Shown: positions 23,553-30,957 of the stretch, in pieces
How the letters are laid out: every line of letters starts with the position of its first letter
Position numbering within the stretch: position 1 is the stretch's first letter
Notes under the pieces: generated by a model
What the model was told of the DNA's origin: nothing
Seen by the model: the letters and a program-made list of their open reading frames with translations, nothing else
The model's database searches: none
NCBI RefSeq assembly: GCF_030386795.1
Contig: NZ_JANUQM010000014.1
Span: 124,001-188,000 of the forward strand
Direction: 5' to 3'
Length of the DNA stretch: 64,000 nt
From: Streptomyces sp. S.PNR 29
GTDB taxonomy: Bacteria > Actinomycetota > Actinomycetes > Streptomycetales > Streptomycetaceae
Translations under genes and position numbers: made by a program

Positions 23553-24197
23553 TCACTTCCCGCTGAACCTGCGGCCCGACTCCGCCGCCTCCGCGAGCCG
23601 GCGCAGGCTGAGCAGTACGGGCTCGTACAGCACGGTCAGCGCGACCGCGGCCTCCACCTGCTCGTCCGGCGTCCCGTACCGCTCCACCAGATCCAGGTCG
23701 GTCACGGCGATGCGCTCCATCGCGCGGGCGTACGGCTCCAAGTCGTCGACACCGCACGGGTACCCGAGCCGCGACAGCGTGGCGATCGCGGTGACCAGCA
23801 TCCGGTAGGCGGGGGAAGCCGCCTCTCCCGACTCTCCGTAGCCCCATCCGAGCCGTTCCAGCAGCGTGTCGGCGCTGCGCCGGGCCGCCTCTGTGGCGGG
23901 GTCGCCCTCGTCCGGTTCGGGGCCGTGCGGCAGCGCCCACACGGCGGTGCCCAGGCGCTCGTGCCGGTCCAGTTCCTCGTCCCCCAGGGCGGTGAGCACC
24001 TCCCGGGCTGAGCTCACCGGGATCCGCCCCACCTGGATCAGTGCTCGCACCAGCCTCAGGCGCCGCAGATGCTCCTCGTCGTACTCGGCCTGTGTGGCCG
24101 TGACCCGGCGGCCGGGGTGCAACAGGCCTTCGCGCAGGTAGTACTTGATCGTCGCCGTGGAGACGCCGCTGCGTGCGCTCAGCTCCGCCAGTTGCAT
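23553..24197 (-). CDS. MerR-family transcriptional regulator
   Basis: A 214-residue protein taken from ATG 24197 (MQLAELSARSGVSTATIKYY), nine bases after GGGGCGG. The N-terminal winged helix has SGVSTATIKYYLREGLL and RRLRLVRALIQVGRIPVSSA. A coiled-coil/helical effector domain of ~120 residues follows without the cysteines of metal sensors, so it probably senses an organic ligand. It is transcribed divergently from the DUF4188 gene across a palindromic operator, which suggests it controls that gene and itself. Confidence 0.85.
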   Translation of the reverse strand: MQLAELSARSGVSTATIKYYLREGLLHPGRRVTATQAEYDEEHLRRLRLVRALIQVGRIPVSSAREVLTALGDEELDRHERLGTAVWALPHGPEPDEGDPATEAARRSADTLLERLGWGYGESGEAASPAYRMLVTAIATLSRLGYPCGVDDLEPYARAMERIAVTDLDLVERYGTPDEQVEAAVALTVLYEPVLLSLRRLAEAAESGRRFSGK

Positions 24198-24246
24198 ATC
24201 CGCCCCACACCTGCTTTCCGCTTGCGTTCGCTCATGGAGAGTGCCA

Positions 24247-24275
24247 CTATCCAAACATGGATAGCGACGCTATCC
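24247..24275. promoter_or_regulatory. Alternating CTATCC/GGATAG operator between merR and DUF4188 genes
   Basis: Three half-sites alternate: CTATCC (24247-24252), GGATAG (24259-24264) and CTATCC (24270-24275). They give two overlapping inverted repeats with 6- and 5-base spacers. The site lies 50 bases upstream of merR and 39 bases before the DUF4188 start. This is the expected place for the binding site of the divergent MerR regulator. Confidence 0.7.
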
Positions 24276-24313
24276 AATCTTCTCGGGTCGGACGAGGAAC
24301 GTTGGGGGACGTG

Positions 24314-24799
24314 ATGAGCACCAAGCCGATCGAAGGGCGTATGACCGCGGCGGGACAGGACGATGTCGTCGTCTTCCTCATCGGGATGCGGATCAACAGC
24401 TTCGCCGCACTGCGCAGTTGGCTCCCGGTGGCCAAGGCCATGGGTCCGATGCTCGCGGAACTGTCGCGGGAGAAGGGCAGCGGGCTGCTCCACTACCAGA
24501 CCCTGCTGGGCTTTCCGCGCGTGCTGTACCTCGTGCAGTACTGGGACTCGAAGGAGAAGCTCCTCGCGTACGCCTCCGCGCCGGACAAGCGGCACCGGCC
24601 GGCCTGGGCCGCCTTCAACCGGCGGCTGCGTGAGGGCAGGGGGAAGGTCGGCTTCTGGCACGAGACCTACGTCGTGCCGGCCGGGTCGTACGGGTCGATC
24701 TACCTGAACATGCCCGAGTTCGGGCTGGGCAGGGCCACGGGAGTGGTGCCCGTCGGGCGCCGGGGCGATCGGGCCGCTGAGCGGCTCCGGATGTCCTAG
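24314..24799 (+). CDS. DUF4188 family protein (monooxygenase-like)
   Basis: A 161-residue protein from ATG 24314, behind GGGGGAC. It has the DUF4188 pattern: DDVVVFLIGMRINSF, LAELSREKGSGLLHYQTL, VLYLVQYWDSKEKLLAYA, WAAFNRRLREG, GFWHETYVVPAG. The fold is predicted to be a dimeric alpha-beta barrel like heme-degrading or quinone monooxygenases, but no activity is established. Its regulator is most likely the divergent MerR protein, a common arrangement for small detoxification genes. Confidence 0.8.
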   Translation: MSTKPIEGRMTAAGQDDVVVFLIGMRINSFAALRSWLPVAKAMGPMLAELSREKGSGLLHYQTLLGFPRVLYLVQYWDSKEKLLAYASAPDKRHRPAWAAFNRRLREGRGKVGFWHETYVVPAGSYGSIYLNMPEFGLGRATGVVPVGRRGDRAAERLRMS

Positions 24800-24805
24800 G
24801 CCGTT

Positions 24806-24844
24806 GGGGAGGACCTGCCGCGGCGTTGAGGCCGGTCCTTCCCC
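24806..24844. terminator. Hairpin between convergent DUF4188 and ndgR genes
   Basis: GGGGAGGACC (24806-24815) pairs with GGTCCTTCCCC (24834-24844) with one bulged base. It is located between the two convergent stops and so probably works for both strands. Confidence 0.6.
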
Positions 24845-24862
24845 GGACGTGTCGGCAGACGG

Positions 24863-25579
24863 TCAGCCGGAGCGGCGCAGGGCCTCCGAGAGGCGGGCGG
24901 CGGCGTCGATGACCGCCTGGGCGTGCATACGGCCCGGGTGGCGCGTCAGACGCTCGATGGGGCCGGAGACCGAGACGGCGGCCACCACGCGGTTGGAGGG
25001 GCCGCGTACGGGGGCGGAGACGGACGCGACGCCCGGCTCCCGCTCGCCGATGGACTGGGCCCAGCCCCGGCGCCGTACTCCCGACAGGGCGGTCGCCGTG
25101 AAGCGGGCGCCCTGCAGGCCGCGGTGCAGCCGCTCCGGCTCCTCCCAGGCCAGCAGGATCTGGGCGGACGAGCCGGCCTTCATCGTGAGCGTGGAACCCA
25201 CCGGGACCGTGTCCCGAAGGCCGGACAGGCGCTCCGCCGCGGCGACGCAGATACGCATGTCGCCCTGGCGGCGGTAGAGCTGCGCGCTCTCGCCCGTGAT
25301 GTCCCGGAGGTGGGTGAGTACGGGGCCGGCGGTGGCCAGGAGGCGGTCCTCGCCCGCCGCCGCGGCCAGCTCGGCCAGACGCGGGCCCAGAATGAAACGG
25401 CCCTGCATGTCGCGCGCCACCATGCGGTGGTGTTCCAAGGCCACGGCCAGGCGGTGAGCCGTGGGTCGTGCCAGCCCGGTGGCCCCGACCAGACCCGCGA
25501 GGGTGGCCGGACCGGACTCCAGAGCGCTCAGGACGAGGGCCGCCTTGTCCAGAACGCCGACGCCGCTACTGTTGTCCAT
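24863..25579 (-). CDS. ndgR: IclR-family regulator NdgR
   Basis: A 238-residue IclR regulator with an N-terminal winged helix (DKAALVLSALESGPATLAGL, GLARPTAHRLAVALEHH) and the C-terminal effector domain (RQGDMRICVAAAERLSGLRD, VPVGSTLTMKAGSSAQILLA, VSAPVRGPSNRVVAAVSVSG). Length and position divergent to leuCD match NdgR/AreB, known to control leucine and other amino-acid genes, antibiotic production and growth on defined nitrogen sources in Streptomyces. The ATG at 25579 gives the standard N-terminus MDNSSGVGVLDKAA. A long palindrome just upstream is its probable binding site. Confidence 0.93.
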   Translation of the reverse strand: MDNSSGVGVLDKAALVLSALESGPATLAGLVGATGLARPTAHRLAVALEHHRMVARDMQGRFILGPRLAELAAAAGEDRLLATAGPVLTHLRDITGESAQLYRRQGDMRICVAAAERLSGLRDTVPVGSTLTMKAGSSAQILLAWEEPERLHRGLQGARFTATALSGVRRRGWAQSIGEREPGVASVSAPVRGPSNRVVAAVSVSGPIERLTRHPGRMHAQAVIDAAARLSEALRRSG

Positions 25580-25587
25580 GCAACGAT

Positions 25588-25616
25588 ACTTGCGTCTCAC
25601 TCTGTGAAACGCAAGT
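25588..25616. promoter_or_regulatory. 29-bp near-perfect palindrome, probable NdgR operator
   Basis: The left arm ACTTGCGTCTCAC (25588-25600) and right arm GTGAAACGCAAGT (25604-25616) match at 12 of 13 positions around the centre TCT. It begins nine bases upstream of the ndgR start and lies 160 bases before leuC, the arrangement expected for autorepression plus control of leuCD. Confidence 0.78.
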
Positions 25617-25662
25617 TCAATTTTCCGTGGAACGCGCCACCCTGGATGGCACGAAGTCACAA

Positions 25663-25683
25663 AGGCCCGTGACGTACGGGCCT
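25663..25683 (+). promoter_or_regulatory. Hairpin in the leuC leader
   Basis: AGGCCCGT (25663-25670) and ACGGGCCT (25676-25683) pair perfectly around GACGT. It lies about 95 bases upstream of leuC in the presumed 5' leader. It has no T-tract and no leucine-rich leader peptide was seen, so attenuation is unproven. Confidence 0.4.
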
Positions 25684-25776
25684 GGCGGCGGATGCCCGGA
25701 ATCAGGGGCGACGGGAGCCGCCTCCTCAAGATCTCTAGTTGGGCCGGCGGATCGTCGTCGGCCGGAGGGAACAGCG

Positions 25777-27207
25777 ATGGGTAGGACACTCGCGGAGAAA
25801 GTCTGGGACGACCATGTCGTCCGGCGCGCCGAGGGCGAGCCCGACCTTCTCTTCATCGATCTGCACCTGCTGCACGAGGTGACCAGCCCGCAGGCCTTCG
25901 ACGGCCTCCGCAAGAGCGGCCGCACGGTGCGCCGCCTCGACCTCACCATCGCGACCGAGGACCACAACACCCCGACCCTCGACATCGACAAGCCCATCGC
26001 CGACCCGGTCTCCCGCGCCCAGCTGGAGACGCTGCGCAAGAACTGCGCCGAGTTCGGCGTCCGCCTGCACCCGCTCGGCGACGTCGAGCAGGGCGTCGTG
26101 CACGTCGTCGGCCCGCAGCTGGGCCTGACCCAGCCCGGCACGACCGTCGTCTGCGGTGACTCGCACACCTCCACGCACGGCGCCTTCGGCGCGCTGGCGT
26201 TCGGCATCGGCACCTCCCAGGTGGAGCACGTGCTGGCCACCCAGACGCTGCCCATGGCCCGCCCGAAGACCATGGCGATCACGGTCAACGGCGAACTGCC
26301 CGAGGGCGTCACGGCCAAGGACCTGATCCTGGCGATCATCGCGAAGATCGGTACCGGGGGCGGCCAGGGCTACATCCTGGAGTACCGCGGCGAGGCCATC
26401 GAGAAGCTCTCGATGGAGGCCCGGATGACCATCTGCAACATGTCGATCGAGGCCGGCGCCCGCGCGGGCATGATCGCCCCGGACGAGACGACCTTCGCGT
26501 ACATCAAGGGCCGCGCGCACGCCCCCCAGGGCGCCGACTGGGACGCGGCGGTGGAGTACTGGAAGACGCTGCGCACCGACGACGACGCCGAGTTCGACGC
26601 CGAGGTGGTCATCGACGCCGCGGAACTGTCGCCGTTCGTCACCTGGGGCACCAACCCCGGCCAGGGCGCGCCGCTTTCGGCGTCCGTCCCCGACCCGGCT
26701 TCGTACGAAGACGCTTCGGAGCGCTACGCCGCCGAAAAGGCCCTGGAGTACATGGGGTTGGAGGCCGGACAGCCGCTGCGCTCCATCAAGGTGGACACCG
26801 TCTTCGTAGGCTCCTGCACCAACGGCCGCATCGAGGACCTGCGCGCCGCCGCCGAGATCCTCAAGGACCGCAAAGTCGCCGACGGCGTACGCATGCTGGT
26901 CGTCCCGGGCTCCGCTCGCGTGGGTCTGCAGGCCGTCTCCGAGGGTCTGGACGTGGTCTTCAAGGAGGCCGGCGCCGAGTGGCGGCATGCGGGCTGCTCG
27001 ATGTGTCTGGGCATGAACCCCGACCAGCTGGCCCCGGGTGAGCGCTCCGCGTCCACCTCCAACCGCAACTTCGAGGGCCGGCAGGGCAAGGGCGGCCGCA
27101 CCCACCTGGTGTCGCCGCAGGTGGCCGCCGCGACGGCCGTCCTCGGTCACCTGGCCTCCCCGGCCGACCTGTCCGCCGCCGACGCCCCCACGCCCGCTGG
27201 AGTCTGA
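25777..27207 (+). CDS. leuC: 3-isopropylmalate dehydratase large subunit
   Basis: A 476-residue aconitase-family subunit (MGRTLAEKVWDDHVVRR). The 4Fe-4S ligands are C347 in FVGSCTNGR and C407 and C410 in HAGCSMCLGMN. Other signatures are VVCGDSHTSTHGAFGAL and the terminal SNRNFEGRQG. With LeuD it isomerises 2-isopropylmalate to 3-isopropylmalate in leucine synthesis. The ATG at 25777 follows GGAGGGA. leuD begins six bases after its stop. Expression is expected to be controlled by NdgR. Confidence 0.96.
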   Translation: MGRTLAEKVWDDHVVRRAEGEPDLLFIDLHLLHEVTSPQAFDGLRKSGRTVRRLDLTIATEDHNTPTLDIDKPIADPVSRAQLETLRKNCAEFGVRLHPLGDVEQGVVHVVGPQLGLTQPGTTVVCGDSHTSTHGAFGALAFGIGTSQVEHVLATQTLPMARPKTMAITVNGELPEGVTAKDLILAIIAKIGTGGGQGYILEYRGEAIEKLSMEARMTICNMSIEAGARAGMIAPDETTFAYIKGRAHAPQGADWDAAVEYWKTLRTDDDAEFDAEVVIDAAELSPFVTWGTNPGQGAPLSASVPDPASYEDASERYAAEKALEYMGLEAGQPLRSIKVDTVFVGSCTNGRIEDLRAAAEILKDRKVADGVRMLVVPGSARVGLQAVSEGLDVVFKEAGAEWRHAGCSMCLGMNPDQLAPGERSASTSNRNFEGRQGKGGRTHLVSPQVAAATAVLGHLASPADLSAADAPTPAGV

Positions 27208-27213
27208 TCAGTC

Positions 27214-27807
27214 ATGGAAGCATTCACCACGCACACCGGCCGGGCCGTCCCGCTGCGCCGCAGCAACGTCGACACCGACCAGATCATCCCCGCCCACTGG
27301 CTCAAGAAGGTCACGCGGGACGGGTTCGAGGACGGGCTGTTCGAGGCCTGGCGCAAGGACCCGGAGTTCGTGCTCAACCGCCCCGAGCGGCAGGGCGCCA
27401 CGGTGCTGGTCGCCGGCCCCGACTTCGGCACCGGCTCCTCCCGTGAGCATGCCGTGTGGGCGCTGCAGAACTACGGCTTCAAGGCCGTGATCTCCTCGCG
27501 CTTCGCCGACATCTTCCGCGGCAACTCCCTGAAGAACGGCCTGCTCACGGTGGTTCTGGAGCAGAAGATCGTGGACGCGCTGTGGGAGCTCACGGAGAAG
27601 GACCCCGAGGCCGAGATCACGGTCGACCTGGTCGAGCGCGAGGTGCGCGCCGAGGGCATCGCCGCCTCCTTCGAGCTGGACGAGAACTCCCGCTGGCGGC
27701 TGCTGAACGGCCTCGACGACATCTCGATCACGCTCCGGAACGAGGACGACATCGCCGCGTACGAGGCGAAGCGCCCGTCCTTCAAGCCGCGGACGCTCCA
27801 GGTCTGA
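27214..27807 (+). CDS. leuD: 3-isopropylmalate dehydratase small subunit
   Basis: A 197-residue swivel-domain partner of LeuC (SNVDTDQIIPAHWLKKV, GPDFGTGSSREHAVWAL, GFKAVISSRFADIFRGN). Its length is typical. It is the second gene of the leuCD operon and is closed by a strong terminator. Confidence 0.96.
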   Translation: MEAFTTHTGRAVPLRRSNVDTDQIIPAHWLKKVTRDGFEDGLFEAWRKDPEFVLNRPERQGATVLVAGPDFGTGSSREHAVWALQNYGFKAVISSRFADIFRGNSLKNGLLTVVLEQKIVDALWELTEKDPEAEITVDLVEREVRAEGIAASFELDENSRWRLLNGLDDISITLRNEDDIAAYEAKRPSFKPRTLQV

Positions 27808-27853
27808 CCAGGCCGTCGCCCGCAAGGCGACTTTCGGCCACTTCAACATCCCC

Positions 27854-27888
27854 GCTGTACCCCCGATCAGCCCGATCGGGGGTACAGC
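27854..27888 (+). terminator. Strong terminator after leuCD
   Basis: A perfect 15-bp stem (GCTGTACCCCCGATC at 27854-27868, GATCGGGGGTACAGC at 27874-27888) with a 5-base loop, followed by CGTTTCTT. Confidence 0.92.
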
Positions 27889-28070
27889 CGTTTCTTGACC
27901 CATCCGCCTCACCTGCAACGGGGCCGTTCTCAACTTCCCACGTTATGCCGGTGGTTGTTGGGGTACGCGAGGGTTGTAGCCACGGCTTCCGCATGTGCCT
28001 GGAAGGCCGTCTGAGGCGGCAGTTGCCCCCTGCGCAGGCGACAACTCGCCCCAGATGGCACAATCTGTGC

Positions 28071-28301
28071 ATGGAACACGACGGCCAACTCGAGCTCTAT
28101 GCGGCGGTCGCGGTCCAACTCAAGGAAGCGCACGCAAAGGTGCGCGCACTGCAAGTCCCGGAGGGCGTACGGATGGCGCTGACCCGGAAGCTGCTGGTCA
28201 TTACGGCCGCGGCCAAACACGATCTCGCCGACGCGGCAAGGCGGCTGGAGCGGTTCAACGCGGACCTCGACGAGGGTCGACTCCCCGACGAGGAACGCTG
28301 A
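28071..28301 (+). CDS. Small conserved hypothetical protein
   Basis: A 76-residue protein, MEHDGQLELYAAVAVQLKEA onward, predicted to be almost fully helical with heptad-like spacing (LKEAHAKVRALQV, DLADAARRLERFNADL). It has no membrane helix, cysteine or known domain. It stands alone between leuCD and hupS, about 180 bases after the leuCD terminator. Charged and helical character suggests a small coiled-coil or regulatory protein, but no function can be assigned. Confidence 0.75.
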   Translation: MEHDGQLELYAAVAVQLKEAHAKVRALQVPEGVRMALTRKLLVITAAAKHDLADAARRLERFNADLDEGRLPDEER

Positions 28302-28357
28302 ACGGGCCGGGACAGTCGAGTCCGCTGCGGCACAAGGGTGATAAGCCCGTTTCGTGT

Positions 28358-28386
28358 TTGATTTGCGGTATATATCTGCCTAACGT
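28358..28386 (+). promoter_or_regulatory. Possible hupS promoter
   Basis: TTGATT (28358-28363) and TAACGT (28381-28386) are separated by 17 bases in a locally AT-rich stretch (TATATATC inside the spacer), about 52 bases upstream of hupS. Both hexamers are imperfect, so this is tentative. Confidence 0.4.
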
Positions 28387-28437
28387 GCGAAAAAGCTTGA
28401 ACACTTTCGTTCTGGCAATGTCTCCGAAGGGGAAGAC

Positions 28438-29067
28438 GTGAACAAGGCGCAGCTCGTAGAAGCGATTGCCGACAAGATGGGTGGCCGCCAGCAGGCCGCC
28501 GATGCTGTCGACGCTGTCCTGGACGCCATCGTCCGCGCGGTGGTCGGGGGTGACCGGGTCTCGGTCACCGGCTTCGGTTCGTTCGAGAAGGTCGACCGGC
28601 CGGCCCGCTACGCCCGCAACCCCCAGACGGGCGAGCGGGTTCGGGTCAAGAAGACCTCCGTTCCGCGCTTCCGCGCGGGTCAGGGCTTCAAGGACCTGGT
28701 GAGCGGCTCGAAGAAGCTGCCGAAGGGCGACATCGCCGTCAAGAAGGCGCCCAAGGGCAGCCTCACCGGTGGTGCTGCCGCGACGGTCAAGAAGGCCGCC
28801 GCGAAGAAGGCCACCACGAAGACGGCCGCCGCGAAGAAGACGACCGCGAAGAAGACGACGGCCAAGAAGACCACGGCCGCCGCCAAGAAGACGACGGCCA
28901 AGAAGGCGCCCGCCAAGAAGACCACGGCGACCGCCAAGACCACCGCCGCGAAGAAGACCACCGCCAAGAAGGCCCCGGCGAAGAAGGCGACGGCCAAGAA
29001 GGCCCCCGCCAAGAAGGCGACGGCCCGCAAGACCACCGCCAAGAAGACCACTGCCCGCAAGAGGTAG
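28438..29067 (+). CDS. hupS: HU-family nucleoid protein with histone H1-like tail (HupS)
   Basis: A 209-residue protein from GTG 28438. Residues 1-~93 are a canonical HU domain (NKAQLVEAIADKMGG, GDRVSVTGFGSFEKV, RNPQTGERVRVKKTSVPRF). The following ~115 residues are a Lys/Ala/Pro/Thr tail of repeated KKTTAKK, KKAPAKK and KKATARK units, resembling eukaryotic H1 and mycobacterial HupB. This is the second HU of Streptomyces, known to rise during sporulation and to help compact spore nucleoids. The last residues are RKR. It is followed by a terminator. Confidence 0.95.
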   Translation: MNKAQLVEAIADKMGGRQQAADAVDAVLDAIVRAVVGGDRVSVTGFGSFEKVDRPARYARNPQTGERVRVKKTSVPRFRAGQGFKDLVSGSKKLPKGDIAVKKAPKGSLTGGAAATVKKAAAKKATTKTAAAKKTTAKKTTAKKTTAAAKKTTAKKAPAKKTTATAKTTAAKKTTAKKAPAKKATAKKAPAKKATARKTTAKKTTARKR

Positions 29068-29090
29068 GGGCGCCAGGGCACTCACGCGCC

Positions 29091-29119
29091 GGGCCGGACT
29101 CCCTGTCGGAGTCCGGCCC
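29091..29119 (+). terminator. Terminator after hupS
   Basis: GGGCCGGACTCC (29091-29102) pairs perfectly with GGAGTCCGGCCC (29108-29119) around a five-base loop, 24 bases past the stop. Confidence 0.88.
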
Positions 29120-29156
29120 GCGGTGCGTTCGCATGGTGCGGCAGGTGCTGGAGGGT

Positions 29157-29360
29157 TCAGAGGGTCTGCAGCGTCACCAGGGTGATCCGCCGGCCCTGGC
29201 CCTCGCCCTCGGTCTCGATGCGCACCCGCTGCCCGGGACGCAGCAGCCTCAGCCCCCCGGCGTCGAAGGCCGCCGCGTCGAAGGGTACGGGAGTGCCGTC
29301 GTCCAGGAGCACCTGCCCGCTGCGGCTTTCGGGGTCGTACGTGTATGCGGTCGCCTGCAT
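29157..29360 (-). CDS. Small cold-shock-domain-like protein
   Basis: A 67-residue protein (MQATAYTYDPESRSGQVLLD ... TLQTL) with the beta-barrel pattern of CSD/OB proteins (GQVLLDDGTPVPFDAAAF, GQRVRIE). It lacks the RNP1/RNP2 aromatic motifs of true cold-shock proteins. It is on the minus strand just after cofC in reading direction, separated by nine bases, so the two are probably one operon. Function unknown. Confidence 0.7.
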   Translation of the reverse strand: MQATAYTYDPESRSGQVLLDDGTPVPFDAAAFDAGGLRLLRPGQRVRIETEGEGQGRRITLVTLQTL

Positions 29361-29369
29361 GACGGCAGC

Positions 29370-30008
29370 CTACTGCCCCGGGATCAGCAGCCGCGCGGCC
29401 ATCGCGGCCGTGCAGGGACCCACCCCCAGCGCCAGCGCGGCCCGCAGGTCGTCGCCGGTGTCCACGTCCTGCCGTACGGAATCCACCGCGTCGAGGCGGA
29501 GTTCCGCCGCCCCGGACGCGCGATGGCGGGCCCGGGAGTCGGTGCCGAAAGCCGGACGCAATTCCCGGCCCGGAGCGGCGGCCAGCAGAGTCGTCCCGAT
29601 TGCGGCCGCATCGGGCAGAAAAGCGCGCGGGAATTGTGCGGCCGCGTCCAGAACGCGGGCCAATTCCCGGGGACGCAGCGCCGGGAGATCGGCGTTCAGG
29701 GCCGCCACGGGGCTTTCGGGCCGCGACGCCCTCACGACCGCCGCCGCGTGCGCCAGAGCGGCGTTCAGGCCGCCGCCCGGCTCGTCGGGGACGATCCCGG
29801 CCCCCAGCGCGGCCAGCTCACGGCCGGCCACGGCGTCGTCCGTGACGACTGCCACATCCCGTACGGCCGCACAGGCCAGCACCGCCGCCACGGTGTCCTG
29901 GGCGAAGGCGAGGGCGAGACCCGGACGCAGCCCGTCGTCCGCCGTGTCCGCGAGCCTGCTTTTGGCTCGCGCCAGGGGCTTGAGCGGTATGACCACGATC
30001 CACTGCAC
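29370..30008 (-). CDS. cofC: 2-phospho-L-lactate guanylyltransferase
   Basis: A 212-residue nucleotidyltransferase. GTG 30008 gives the N-terminus QWIVVIPLKPLARAKSRLAD, a signature of CofC/MobA-like guanylyltransferases. VVTDDAVAGRELAALGA and ALNADLPALRPREL follow, with D-x-P as the metal-binding segment. CofC activates 2-phospholactate (or phosphoenolpyruvate) with GTP for coenzyme F420 synthesis. The longer open frame upstream has no protein-like features. The gene diverges from plsC. Confidence 0.85.
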   Translation of the reverse strand: MQWIVVIPLKPLARAKSRLADTADDGLRPGLALAFAQDTVAAVLACAAVRDVAVVTDDAVAGRELAALGAGIVPDEPGGGLNAALAHAAAVVRASRPESPVAALNADLPALRPRELARVLDAAAQFPRAFLPDAAAIGTTLLAAAPGRELRPAFGTDSRARHRASGAAELRLDAVDSVRQDVDTGDDLRAALALGVGPCTAAMAARLLIPGQ

Positions 30009-30165
30009 AGATGTTCGTCCCTCTCTTGTCGCGGCCATTGTCACCCGGCGCATCCGGTCGCCGCGGTGTCGGGGCGTACGGTGTTCTCGACAGACCGGCG
30101 GCCTGGGGCGACACTTGTGCGGCCCCCCTGGCCCCTGGTTCCAGGCCCTAGAGGAAGGTGTCCGC

Positions 30166-30957
30166 GTGCCCCGCCGCAGAATCGGCTTCTGGTACCGCTT
30201 CGCCGCGGTGATCTGTAAACCGCCGCTGGTGCTTCTGCTCAAGCGGGACTGGCGTGGAATGGAGAACATTCCGGTCGACGGCGGATTTATCACGGCTGTT
30301 AACCATAATTCACACATTGATCCCTTCGCGTACGCGCACTTTCAGTACAACACCGGGCGCGTGCCGCGATTCCTGGCAAAGAGCGGTCTTTTCAAGAAAG
30401 GCTTCGTCGGAGCCGCCATGCGCGGCACCGGGCAGATCCCCGTCTACCGCGAGAGCACGGACGCGCTCAGCGCCTTCCGTGCCGCCATCGACGCCGTGGA
30501 GCGCGGCGAGTGCGTCGCCTTCTACCCCGAGGGCACCCTCACCCGCGACCCGGACGGCTGGCCCATGACCGGCAAGACCGGTGCCGCACGCGTCGCCTTG
30601 CAGACCAAGTGCCCGGTCATCCCGGTCGCCCAGTGGGGCTGCAACGAACTGCTGCCGCCGTACGCCAAGAAGCCGCACCTCCTCCCGCGCAAGACCAGCC
30701 GCGTGCTCGCGGGACCGCCCGTGGACCTCTCGCGCTTCTACGACAAGGAGATGACCGCGGAGCTCCTGAAGGAGGCGACCGAGGTCATCATGGCCGCCAT
30801 CACCCGCCAGCTGGAGGAGATCCGCGGCGAGAAGGCGCCGGACACCCCCTACGACCCACGCCGGGAGCGGATCGAGCAGCGCCGCAGGACGCAGGCGCAG
30901 ACGCAGACGCAGCGGAACGCCGTACAGGCCGGACAGGAAGAGGGGCGGGGCAAGTGA
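30166..30957 (+). CDS. plsC: 1-acyl-sn-glycerol-3-phosphate acyltransferase (PlsC type)
   Basis: A 263-residue acyltransferase. GTG 30166 follows GAGGAAGG. The HX4D motif is in VNHNSHIDPF (~residues 45-54), motif III in FYPEGTLTRD and motif IV near CPVIPVAQWG. An N-terminal hydrophobic segment (FAAVICKPPLVLLL) probably anchors it in the membrane. The C-terminus is charged and Gln/Arg-rich. It makes phosphatidic acid. Its TGA overlaps the GTG of gpsA (GTGA), so lysophosphatidate acylation and glycerol-3-phosphate supply are encoded as one unit. Confidence 0.92.
   Translation: MPRRRIGFWYRFAAVICKPPLVLLLKRDWRGMENIPVDGGFITAVNHNSHIDPFAYAHFQYNTGRVPRFLAKSGLFKKGFVGAAMRGTGQIPVYRESTDALSAFRAAIDAVERGECVAFYPEGTLTRDPDGWPMTGKTGAARVALQTKCPVIPVAQWGCNELLPPYAKKPHLLPRKTSRVLAGPPVDLSRFYDKEMTAELLKEATEVIMAAITRQLEEIRGEKAPDTPYDPRRERIEQRRRTQAQTQTQRNAVQAGQEEGRGK

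Noticed and set aside
30009..30317. 103-residue N-terminal extension of cofC
   Set aside because: It runs antisense into plsC and its leader; the CofC family begins at the IVVIPLKP segment.
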